This document shows, one piece after another, positions 48,087 through 58,800 of a stretch of 64,000 bases of DNA. The position numbers were made by a program, and so were the translations under genes. The notes under the pieces were generated by a model. The model did no database searches, was not told the DNA's origin, and saw only the letters and a program-made list of their open reading frames with translations. Origin of the DNA: Camarhynchus parvulus (lineage: Eukaryota > Chordata > Aves > Passeriformes > Thraupidae); the NCBI RefSeq assembly GCF_901933205.1, contig NC_044572.1, forward strand, positions 21,104,501-21,168,500. Reading direction: 5' to 3'. How positions within the stretch are numbered: the first letter of the stretch is position 1; the number at the start of each line of letters is the position of its first letter.

Positions 48087-50187
48087 TATTATGCTGATTC
48101 ATTGCTTGTATTTTGGGACCTTATATTTTGAAGACTAGCATTTTTGTGCATAAAAGGAAGATATGCTATTTTCTGACTCCCTTTGCATGGGTTGGCTTTC
48201 TGCAGTGATTTTAATGAAGTATGTATTTCATATGTATGTATGGAAAAAAAGCTGTATCGCACCTCGTCATCCCTCATCTCCTCCTCAATACAGCAGAGAG
48301 TCTTATGTTTTTAACATTATTTTTTTCCTTCACATCAATGAATCAGTTTGGCTTCATATTTTGACATAGTTATTTATGAAAGCAAATACCCTTGAAATTC
48401 CTATTAAAACATTGATTTCTACATTTAGTTTGCTGACTTTCTTTTCAATTTCACTCATCTTTTACATAATTTAACAAAATAGTACTTCTACATTGGTTTG
48501 TACATAAAATAAGAGGAAATCCTTCCTTTTTCTCCAATAGGAATATTTTTTGAGAAATATATTGATTTCTCTCATTGTTGGAACTCTAGATGTAAGTGTC
48601 GCGGAGGTTTTCATGGCATGTATCTATTTCTGGCATTTCTGTGGGAATTTCTGCATTTCAGAGCAACATGTTTCTGCATATATGGGTGAAGGAGACATCA
48701 AGATAGAAAGCTGGTTGTAAAATGCTGTAGAAGGAAAAGAAAATTCTCTAAAAGCAAAATGACTAATAGAGGTTATTTCCCATGGATTTGTCTTACATTT
48801 GAATTCTGTAGTGTCCAGTAATGCTCAAATCTAGATACACTACTTTGCAGAAGTCTTCCCTGAAAGCAAGCTGGAATTAGGCACAATGGGAACTGCCCAG
48901 TTGCTCCTACTGGGGTGAGTCACTGCGCTTCAGAAATGCATGCCCCAGGGAGGAAACTGGAAATTCTGGACCCCTCAGTGAGATAATGGGCTACTTTGAG
49001 ACTGGTCTGAAATGGGTGTTCAACATTATCCCTCCACAGCAAAGTGTTTGAGTGATTGTGACAGGAGCTCTCCAGATGGGAATTTCAGGCAGTGATGGAG
49101 ATTCTCCCCAGGCAACAATTTGTATGCTCAAATGTGTTGATTAGTGTCCTGATTGGAATGTCCTGGAGATGCACAGGCTGCTTCTGCTGTAGAACTCATA
49201 TGTGTGCCTAGATAAGACACTTGTTAATAGTTGAAACTGTTACTGCAGCTACAGAAATGCTCACATAACCCATTTTTGATATGTTGTTAAAATATTTAAG
49301 AGTTGTTTTATATGTTGTTAATTGCACGCTGGATGTAGTCCTGTAGGACCATGAGCCAAGCAGGTTAGAACTGAGCAGAGCAGCAGCTCTGGGAATCTCA
49401 GCCCAGCCAAAGACACTGCTGCAAAGACTCCTCCAGCAGAGATTCCTGTTACCACCAGACAGCCACTGCCAGTCCTGTTTGAGGGATTTGGTTCCCCGTG
49501 CAAGTGTCTTGTATGCCAAATAACTTCTTCTTCATGCCTATGCAAAAGCTACAAAGTCAAGATCTCTAACTGACCTTGTGAATTTTCCTTCTTTTTTCTT
49601 TACTGTCATTTGACTCTAACACATTGCAAAATACTCTGCTCTACTAGGTTATATGGTAGTCATTCAAATACTTCTATGGTGAGTAGGGACTAGAGCTTTG
49701 AACCTGTCTTTCTTCCACCCTCTGGGTGAATGCTCTGGTGGATAGGTTCTTCTATAAGCAGACTACTTTCCTTTTCTCTGATCATGTTTCCAAGTAAAAG
49801 TAATCCTTTGTAATTTGTGACCTCAGAAAATTTATTTTAACTGCCAAATATGATTAGATGGAAATGGATGCCAAGTGCTTAGGCAGAGCAAACCCCTTTT
49901 TTGGATTAAGCATCGTAAATTCTAAGGTATGATTTATTGGTTGAGCATCTTTTATTTGGTGTTATACTTCTAATCTGAGTAATTTAAATTCCTTTCACTA
50001 TAAATACAAAGATACAATTCAAGGATATTGCTTCCAATAAATGATCCTATTTCTTTCCATTGATTACTAAGACATCTTTGGGTAGCTAGGTCAGATGCTA
50101 GTATTTGCTTTGCAGATATTGAAAGTTAGGCAAAATTCACTCACAGGGTCCAAGGCTGGTTCAGGAAAAGCAATGCAAGCAAGCAAA
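48087..50187. other. Unannotated spacer between CR1 copies
   Basis: No gene or repeat was recognised. It is mostly AT-rich. Overlapping minus-strand frames at 49208-49545 lack any domain. Confidence 0.5.
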
Positions 50188-50742
50188 GGAAGATGCTCCT
50201 CCCTCTCTACTCAGCCCTGGTGAGACAGCTCTGCAGGGCTGTGTCTAGTCCTGGGCTCCCCAGGGCAAGAAAGACAGGGACACATTGCAGAGAGTCCAGA
50301 GAAGGGCCACAGAGATGTTGGAGAGGTTGAAGCATCTGACACGTAAGGAGAGTCTGAGAGGGCTGGGGCCAAGCAGCCTGGAGAAGACAAGAGTCTGGGG
50401 GATGTTATCCAAGAGTATAAATTGCTGAAGATAAGGAGTAAAGGAGTTAAGTCTGGGCTACAGTCCTTGCAGCAGCCCTCAGTGACAGGACAAGAGGCAA
50501 TAGGCACAAACAGAAATACAAGAAATTCTGCTTAAACATCAGAAAAAATTAATTTTTATTCTGCAGGTGGTCAAACACTGGAAGAGGCTGCTCATATTGA
50601 TATGTCATCTTCATCATCAGAGATACTCAAAATCTGCCTGAACATGGCCCTGATCTACCTGCTGTAATTGGCCCTACCCTGAGCAGGAGGTCGGACTCAT
50701 CCATCTCCAGAGGTGCCTTCCCATAATTCTGTGATTCTGTGG
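50188..50742 (+). mobile_element. CR1 LINE 3' part (about 0.55 kb), plus strand
   Basis: Ends with CCATAATTCTGTGATTCTGT (50721-50740), two ATTCTGTG octamers typical of CR1 termini. Upstream, the words CAGCCCTGGTGAGACAGCTC, CTGGGCTCCCCAGGGCAAGA, AGAGTCCAGAGAAGGGCCAC, CAGCCTGGAGAAGA and GACAGGACAAGAGGCAATAG keep CR1 order. GGTGGTCAAACACTGGAAGAGGCTG (50568-50592) matches the tail that encodes the last ORF2 residues. Frames are interrupted. The subfamily differs from the copy at 47.1-48.1 kb, as seen in the different tail before the octamers. Confidence 0.9.
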
Positions 50743-51439
50743 AAATTTTTCAAATTCATTCCACCTATGTTTAGTTTAGTAAACTTTCTTACATAATATT
50801 TTGTTTCTTTTTAAAGTTTTTCCTTAATCTTAACAAATGGGCCACATCTCTAGCATAACATTTCAAGAAAATTTTCAAATTTCAAAGATTTTGTGATATT
50901 CTTAAACTGACCTTCCAATAAAAATACTCATAAATAATGAATCTGAGAAAATTGCCTAATATATAGGAAATTTACCACATATCACAAGAAAAGATATGTA
51001 GAAGAAGCTTGGACTTTTGTTTGCAAATATAAATGTATCTAAATATGAGCATCTTGTATCTGAATATAAAAGTTAATCTTTTATGATCTTTGTACAGAGC
51101 TTTATCTTGAAATCCTTGCTCAGGCAACAGAAATTGTCTCTAACTAAAGATCAAGAGGAAAGTACTTTGAAGGTATATTGCTACATTATGTAAATTTGAA
51201 AAATTTGCTGTGCATTTGGAGCATGAATTTCATCTTGTGACCTAATTCTTGCCTACAACTATACCATGAACATACTGAAAAAAAGTAAAGATTATCTTTT
51301 GATCTCCAACTCTGTCTAATTAGGACAAAAAACTTGTTTTCAATAATAAAGCCAAAACATTCCATAGGAGAAAACTGAAGTTTGTTTTATTTTCATATGT
51401 GAAATTAAACCTCTAGAATACTCCTGCACAAAAGTTAAA
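50743..51439. other. AT-rich spacer between oppositely oriented CR1 copies
   Basis: About 700 bases of AT-rich sequence with no recognisable feature. A plus-strand CR1 ends on the left and a minus-strand CR1 3' end begins on the right. Confidence 0.55.
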
Positions 51440-51645
51440 ATCATAGAAGCATAGAATGATTTGGGTTGGGAGGGACCATCTAGTTCCAGCACCCTGTTGT
51501 GGGCAGGGACAACTTTCACTAAACCACATTACTCCAATCCCCATCCAGCCTGGCCTAGAATACTTCCAGGGATGGGATAATCACTTTCTAGACAACCTAT
51601 TCCAGTGTCTCACCACCCTCACAGTGAAGGCTTTCTTCCTAATAA

Positions 51646-52044
51646 TGGGTGATTGAAGACCCCCAGGAGGACCAAGACTTCTGAGTGCAAGGCTGCTCCA
51701 ATCTGTGTCATCTGCTCAGTCCCATCTGCTTGGTCTTCCTGGTCAGGTGGACTGTAGGGGACTTCCACATTAATATCACCAGTCCCTGTCCTCCCTTTAA
51801 TCCTGGCCCACTTCCCTCCATCCCCAGGCAGAGCTCCATGCACTCCAGATGCTCACTGACACAGAGGGTGACACCCCCTCCTTTCTCCCTGCCTGTCCTT
51901 CCTAAAGAGCCTGTATCCACCTATTCCAGCACTGTGGTCACAGGAGTCATCACACCACATCTGCACAACGCCAGTAAGACCATGGAGGCATGTGCCTGGC
52001 TCTAACTCCTCCTGGTTATGGTGTGTGCATTTGCACAGAGACAT
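51646..52044 (-). pseudogene. CR1 ORF2 apurinic-like endonuclease remnant
   Basis: The normal domain nicks target DNA to prime reverse transcription. Spread over shifted minus-strand frames are the words NQEELE (near 52020), GYRLFRKDRQG (51920-51890), GGVTLCVSEHLECMELC (around 51870-51830), GDINVEVPYSPPDQE (around 51785-51740) and LVLLGVFNHP (51675-51646). These appear in the order of the CR1 endonuclease, where the last motif is usually (G)DFNHP. Here the catalytic-type Asp is Val (GVFNHP). At least two frameshifts separate the blocks. Nothing after the NHP motif remains of the endonuclease or reverse transcriptase. It is non-functional. Confidence 0.75.
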
Positions 52045-52269
52045 TAAAGCTGCCCCTGCCTATGTCCCTCCCCATCCCCCCTCCCTGCTTCCTCTGGTGA
52101 AGCTGACTGGAGTGGCTGCAATTCTTTGTGCTGCTTTTCAGATGCTCTCCTGCTGATGTGTGAATCCCTCTGCAGGCTCTGGGCATCTCTTGAGGGCACT
52201 GGCACCCACACTCGTGGGAGTGGGATGGATGGAGGTTCCCTAGTGTAAAGCCCATGGCTGAAGATGCTC

Positions 52270-52723
52270 TTCCCCTTCTCTGACAGATGGTCCCCAGCAG
52301 CCCCCAGCTTACCAGGTTTCTCAAGGACAGTCCCATGGTCTGAAGTACTCAAATCCTGTGGCATCAGTCCTGTAACCACTTGTTGACTTGCCACACTTAA
52401 CTGGCTCTTTCAGACCCCTTCCCTTTGAACAGGAGGACTGATGAAATGCTACCTGTTCTCCAGAGTCCTTTACCACTCCTGCCAGTGCTTTGCAATCCTT
52501 GATGCTTCAGGCTGCTCCTGGCTATACCATGGGTGCCCACATGAAACAATAGGTAACAGTAGCAGATAACAGTCAGTGGGCTGTAAGAGCCTTGCTGTTC
52601 TCTTGGTGGCATTCCTGATACAAGCACCTGGTAAGCATCACGCCTCTCTGGAGTGTGCATCAGCTCAACAAATTGGTGCTCCATAACCCTCAGAAGAGGG
52701 TCACTCCTACTACCACTCTGCAC
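52270..52723 (-). pseudogene. CR1 ORF1 esterase-like (SGNH/GDSL) remnant
   Basis: CR1 elements are known to carry a GDSL/SGNH esterase-like domain in ORF1, of unsettled role in retrotransposition. On the minus strand, SDPLLRVME (near 52700) sits where the GDSLLR motif is expected. LLFHVGTHGIAR (52560-52525) matches the (V)FHVGTND block, FKGKGSERAS (52430-52400) the KGKG block, and VNKWLQD then CHR (52390-52360) the INKWLQDWCHR block. After a frameshift, GAAGDHLSEKGKSIF (52310-52265) matches the GADGVHLSEKGKSIF block. The nucleophile Ser of GDS is Pro and the Asp of DGVH is Ala in this copy, while the His is kept. Two in-frame stops and a frameshift confirm decay. Confidence 0.7.
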
Positions 52724-52810
52724 CTCTTTAGAGTTGCTCTGGTTCTAACACAGGGAGCAGATTGGGCTGCTTTACCCAGCTCCAGCATCTCTCTGATGTA
52801 TGGTAAATTA

Positions 52811-55800
52811 AAGTCAGATTTGCTATGTCAAAAGGCTCTCAGAACAGCCTCTTTGTTATATTATGCTAAACGGAAGATGAAAAAGCAATATTCCTAGTAC
52901 TAGAAAAATAGGGCTTAGAACTTCTGTCTTGGAACCACAGCAAAGTATTTGGCTGAAATTCCAGTGAAGCAAATAATGCATCAATAATGTTTGCAATACT
53001 TCCTTAGGTTACATATGCAAAACAAACAAGAGGTTTACTTAATGTCCGCATAACTATTCCCCCTATTAGTTTTGATCAAGTGCTCTGTGGTCATGTTCAT
53101 TAGACAGCCTAATCTGAACTGCAATTAGGTTTTATCCTTTTAAAAGACAAAGCAGAATCCCAAGTCATTAATTAAAGGGTCTGACTACAGTTGGTTACAA
53201 GGTGGATGTTGCATACCCTTTAGTGATGACTCAACTCAGCAAAACAGAGCACTTTAGTTTTAAGTGGCAAATACACCAGCACTAATTGAATGCAAGCTTT
53301 TGCTCTAGTACAGCTGGAGAAAAGGAAATAATTTCATGTGCAGATTCTTGAAGACATGAAATGCTAATGAGAACCATGTGAACAAGCTAGATTTACATAG
53401 GGCAAACTGCAAGTATGAGGAAGACATTTGAAATAGGGGAGAGTGATTAATATACAATCCTGCACCAATTATAGGTTGTTTTATTTCCCCCGGAAACTGA
53501 AAAACATTTAGTATTTAGTTTTTAGACCGTCTGTATCTAATGCTGCAGTATCTCAATGGCAAAAACTGATTTATGGTACCTAAGAAATAAAAAAGCTCAT
53601 TGCTTTCTAACTGATTGCACTCCATGGGTGTTCCCCAGTCCTGGCTTTGGGGTAGGCTGCTCCCTCATGCTATCCAAAGTGTAGGATATTCCCCTTCCAG
53701 ATATGAATAAGTCCATATTCTTCGTCCCTCTCCTCCTAAAACCAGAAAGAGCCTCACAGGAGTAGCTGATCTTTAAGATCTGAAGTTATCTGGCCAGACA
53801 ATAAGCTGCACTCCGCCACTCATAAGACCATGTTACACCAAATGCTCCAGGTTTATGTCTCTGCTTCTCCAAAGATTTCATCAGAGGCAGTTAAACCAAT
53901 TTTGAAGGCAGGTAAAGCATGGTATTTTTAATGTACATTTTAAACTCAGGCTTTTGTGGATAAAATAGCCATATTTCTCAAACTCCCAGGGGTCCTGCAA
54001 GGCTCTGAGTACCTGTGGTAACTGAGGAGAAGCACAAAATATAAGGTTGGAGGTAAAAGTGAAATTTGGATGCAGTAACTAAAGTTTCAAAGGAACTTTA
54101 AGGGATTTTTTTTTAATTGAAGAGAAGAAAAAGTCTGGATTTTTTTAAATGCAGGATTCACTGAGCTATCATCTGATGTCTATTTAAATGGCTTTCCCTT
54201 TCCATGAGTTTGGAATAACAAGACTATTACCTGGAAGCTTTAAAAGAAGAAGGAAAAGCTGATCACTGCTAGTGATGGAAAAAAATATAATGCAGAGCTT
54301 GGCAGTAAGGGCCTGCAGCTCTACCAGTCATCTCAGCATGTAGCCAGAGTTGCTAACTCAGCTAGAAGGGAGCCAAAGCACACAGAGAGGTGCTTTTTCT
54401 GTTTTAATTAGTTTATTGTCCATTATTAATAGAAAACCCACAAAAAATAAAACTACAAATTGTAGACAAACACAGAAGCCTATTTTTAGTCCATGAGATA
54501 TGGGAAGAAGGTACATTGCAGCCACAGGAGGTTATCTTCCATTTCTCTGAAGTTTTCATCCTAAGTTTACCTCCACAGCTGTCTGCTGCATGCTGCTAGC
54601 CAGAAGTGCTCTCAGATAATACCAAGTGCCCTTGCACTAGGCTGAGGGGATAGCAAAGAGAAACCTTGCAGTGAGCTTGAGGAAGGTTGTTTAGCATACA
54701 CAGCCTCTAGGATGAGACTGAAAATGAAGGAAGAGCTGGGTTCTCCCACGATAGCCAAACAGAGGAAAATATTGGAACACCATCAAGAAAAGCAACAAAA
54801 CCAAACAAAAAAATGAAAGAGGAATTAGGCTTTACCTAAGAGAAAGAGGGAGTCAGAATTTAATAAATATTTTTTTTCTGCTTTTAATGATTTTCATGTA
54901 GATCTTCATAGACCTTGGGAAAAACCCCTACATATCAAACCTCTGGTTTGACTCTTTCTGATAGTGAGCAAACTGCTGAGCTGAAAGCACTGAGGTAAAC
55001 CATCATCTTCATCAAGTTGTCTTCAGCAGACAACAAGCAGTGTAAATTATGCCCTGACTTGTATGTGATACATCATTCAATATTAGAGACACTTTGAGTA
55101 AATTCATCTATGGGTAGGAAGAAAAAGGGAAAAATGCTGTTATTTTTGATGGCTGTGGGGAATTTGCTACAGAATAAGTAGTTAATTTAATGATAAAGAG
55201 CTTTCTTGCTGAAAAATGTTTAAAGCAAAAAATGAGAATAGGTCTATATTTTAACATACTAAAAGAAAGGAATATTTACATAAACAGCACAAAACTTCCA
55301 ATGTTACTATTCTAGGAAAAGAACATGTTGGATTTTTAGTTCAAAATTACTTCTATACTGACATTTAAGTTACTTGAAACATAGAAGTTGGAAGCAAAAT
55401 GAAATATTTGAAATTATAGAAATGACAATTTCATCCATGTTATTGCTTCATGAAAATTCTCAAAATTTTGATTTCTTATATTTTTATGGTTTAAATTTTC
55501 AACATTTCTGAGCCTTTTTAGTACAAAAATATAATTTCTCCTCTTTATTCATTAACTCTTTTTGAATGGAATAATGAAGACACTTAAATGGGTACTTTGC
55601 ATGTGGTTAAATATATTCCTTAGAGGAACTACATCCAGCCTCAAAAGTAAGAAAATTATGCCTTTGACTGAATATTCATGGAATTAAATGAGCATTTCCC
55701 CATTGACCTAACTGACTTATATTTCTAGTACAACATGAAGGGCTTCACTTTCAGAAATGCAGATGTATTGTTGCATGTTTAAACACTCACAGGCAAGTAA

Positions 55801-58800
55801 CAGCAAATTCTTCCACTGATCATGAATAGAGGTTGTCCTCCCAGTCTTGCAGACTTCTACACATATTGGAAGATGACATGCATATTTATGAGCCTTTCAC
55901 GTATTTATATGGAAAATCATATAAAATATTTGTATGTTTTTGGCTGCAGCTTTAGAATAAACATGTTTTTCCCTCCTAAAAGGAATACCAGAAAACCCCC
56001 AGACACTGGTAGAAGCCTAGAATTGTTTGGGGTTTTTTGATATATTGCTGCCTACTTGCTCATTAGACAACCTCCCTCTTTCTAATTTATCACTTTAACA
56101 TCAGATTCAGTAGAAAGAACCAGCCTCTGCGAAAGGTAAAAAAAATAATTATAAATTCTACTGACCAGTTCACATTAGTGTGAGTGCTGGCAACACTAAG
56201 GTGTTTCTATTTATCACCATTTGCTTTGATGGGGCACCATTCATTTAATTTATCATTTGATTCTTTTCAATTATTTCTTCTTGGGAAGAAGTAGAATCAG
56301 CATTATTTAGTTAGGATTGTGTTTACCCAACAGGTTTTGTAAAGTCCACTAAAGGAAAACAATCGCTAGATACTTGCGCATTGGGTCTAGAGTTTTTCTT
56401 CAGTGTCTGCCTATTTTGTGATTTAAAAACATATCTGTGTTTCTTAGTATTGCAGGAAGCTAGCATAGGCTTAGGCATTTAAGCTTGAAAGAATGTAGCA
56501 AAATTATGTAACTATTTTTTTTACAACTTCAGGGTAACACACTTTTGTCTGGAATAACAGCCAATTTGAAAATATACCAAGGAACATTGCTGTGTACCTT
56601 ACTGTTCGGGTTGAGGTTATGAGGGGTTGAGGATTGTGTTGTTTACAGTTTTTTCTCCAATTTTGGAAGCATTGGGAATCCTCAGTAAATATATGGAAGA
56701 CATGATTCCAAAAATTAAATTAAAAAGCCAAAATTAGCTCTAGTGTAGCACAACCTTCTTAGGTGCACTGAGTCATTATGGGTAATAAGTCTGGGCCACC
56801 TCTCACACCTCTTCTTCCCCTACCATCATCTTTCCCAAGAAAATACTGAGAAAGCTGCATAAATCCAATGAGCAACTTAGTTCAGGGAGGGCTCCTGGAC
56901 TGTAAATCCCAAAGCAGTTCTCTCAGCATTTCTGCATAACTCCCTAGCAAACAGCTGGATATGTGGGGCATCATGACTTTAATGCTAACCTCCAGTTTGT
57001 TCTGGGAACTGCAGATAAGTTGGATCCTGTTATCTTGGGCAATAACAACTGTCTCTTGTATCAGCATCTATCCCTCAGCCCCTTGGAATTTGCTCTTTAA
57101 GTACCAGAAGATGTCATATGGTGAATAAATACAGAAGTGCTGCCCAGGAGAGCAAGGTGACAGTCAAATGTCAGATGTAAATTTACAAGTGTGAGTTAAT
57201 ACATTGCCAACAAGCTGCTCTTACTTTGAGTGAAAAATTTCTCTCTTACTTCTGGGGGTTTTTTGTGACTTTGGGCTTCTCTTGCCACAATCCTGGACAC
57301 CTGGATGTTTGAAAACATTGAAAAGGAGGAGATCCTCCCCTGAGTGTTGGTGCAGACACCAAGGAAACAGTTCATGTGAGGGTCCAGAACAACTTTGGCT
57401 AAAGCAACAGGGACCAGACTTGTCTCATAGTGTTTGAATTATTTCACTTGGAGGAAAAGGATTCTAACTTCTGTGAAATGTTAACTGTTCTTTCAAATTT
57501 TCATTTCTCCCTTTACAGGAAGTGGTCAAGGCCTTTCTGGGAACCATCTTCAGATTGCCAGTTAATCTTTTGGCAATACCTGCAGTTAAAGACTTCTCTG
57601 TGTTCCACATACAAAAATGATTACAAGAACACTGAGAGGTCTAGTGGGGGCTTTGGGAGCCACAGAAGAGGAGCACAGTATTTAACACTACCTTGTGAGA
57701 CACATGCCAGGCCTTAAGCTTCACAAACCTCTGGTTTTCTATGGGTAGCAAAGGAAGATGGAAAAAGAAAATAATTTTATTGTCAGAAATAAAAGCAATC
57801 TTCAACAGCTTTTTAGAGAAGGAATTGCACAAAGATATCCCTAACATAAGAAGCCCATAAATATTTATGCATCATCACAACAGTCACACAGTCCCATCAA
57901 CAATTTCTGTGCTAGAACCCTCTGGAAGCTAAGGGTGGTCCTGTTGGACTCTAGGACTCTTGCCTTTGACAAAACACCAACCAAACTCATGGACAATAGC
58001 ATCACCTGCATCCTCAACCTCTCTAAATAATAGAAAAGTGTTGTGATTAGAGGTCAGGAACGTATCAGCCTCTGTTTTGTTTGTTTGCAAAACAGGGACT
58101 CACGGGGGCACAGCAGGGCAACTGGCCCTCCATCTGTTGTGCAGAGCTATGGGTTTTTTCTGCAAGGTATACAAGAAACAACCAAAACTTCATTAGGAGA
58201 GCACAATTTGACCTTGACTTTAAATATGCCTTAGTTTGCCTAAGAAGCTACAGCTTGAGATTCTCAACCTCACCAACCAGTAGTGGTGAAAAGACAAAAT
58301 AGTCACAAAAAACCCCCTGATTTGTGCACCACCAGAAACTTCTTGAAAGATCACATGGAACATACAGGCTCTGAGTTTTATTCCCATCTCCTCCATAGAG
58401 TTTCTCTAAGCTAGAGGAGTGATGTCATAGCCAAAGTTGTGACGTATTGCAGTGCATGAAGAACAGGGATGATTTATATAAAAAGTAGGATACAGCATCA
58501 TGTTCCCCTTTGAATACTGGTTTGAAGGCTTGGAAAGGCAGATTCAAGTGCTTTTACATTCAGAACATGTTCAGATGTTCAATGACTTTTACAAAAGTCT
58601 CTAATAATTTTTAATCAAATTTAGGTGTTCCCCCCTTATACACTGCCCAGTCTTTATCTGCAAAGTCCTATAAGGATTTGCAGACTTTTAGGACAGCTTC
58701 CTTCCCAGGGAGGTACCAGCTCTGCCCCAGTCCCACCCTTACACCACCCCAAGACAGCCTCCAGGACAGCACTCGGCTCACCATCAGTGTACCCTCTCTG

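Larger units (their letters stand above)
51440..52810 (-). mobile_element. Internally deleted CR1 LINE: ORF1 - ORF2 endonuclease - 3' tail, minus strand
   Basis: Read on the minus strand, the element runs from about 52810 to 51440. It contains, in order, an ORF1 esterase-like remnant (about 52723-52270), an ORF2 endonuclease remnant (52044-51646), and a CR1 3' tail (51645-51440) whose plus-strand edge reads TCATAGAAGCATAGAATGAT. A full CR1 has the endonuclease followed by more than 1.5 kb of reverse transcriptase and C-terminal domain. Here the endonuclease motif (F)NHP is joined directly at about 51646 to sequence that normally lies just before the 3' tail. The reverse transcriptase is therefore missing, by one internal deletion. 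A second explanation is a 3' tail inserted into an older 5' fragment, but orientation and contiguity favour deletion. The 5' edge is approximate, and ORF1 is probably also truncated at its N-terminus. Confidence 0.8.

Noticed and set aside
51456..52044. Plus-strand open frames across the CR1 copy (51456-51656, 51685-52005)
   Set aside because: They are antisense shadows of the minus-strand CR1 endonuclease and tail.
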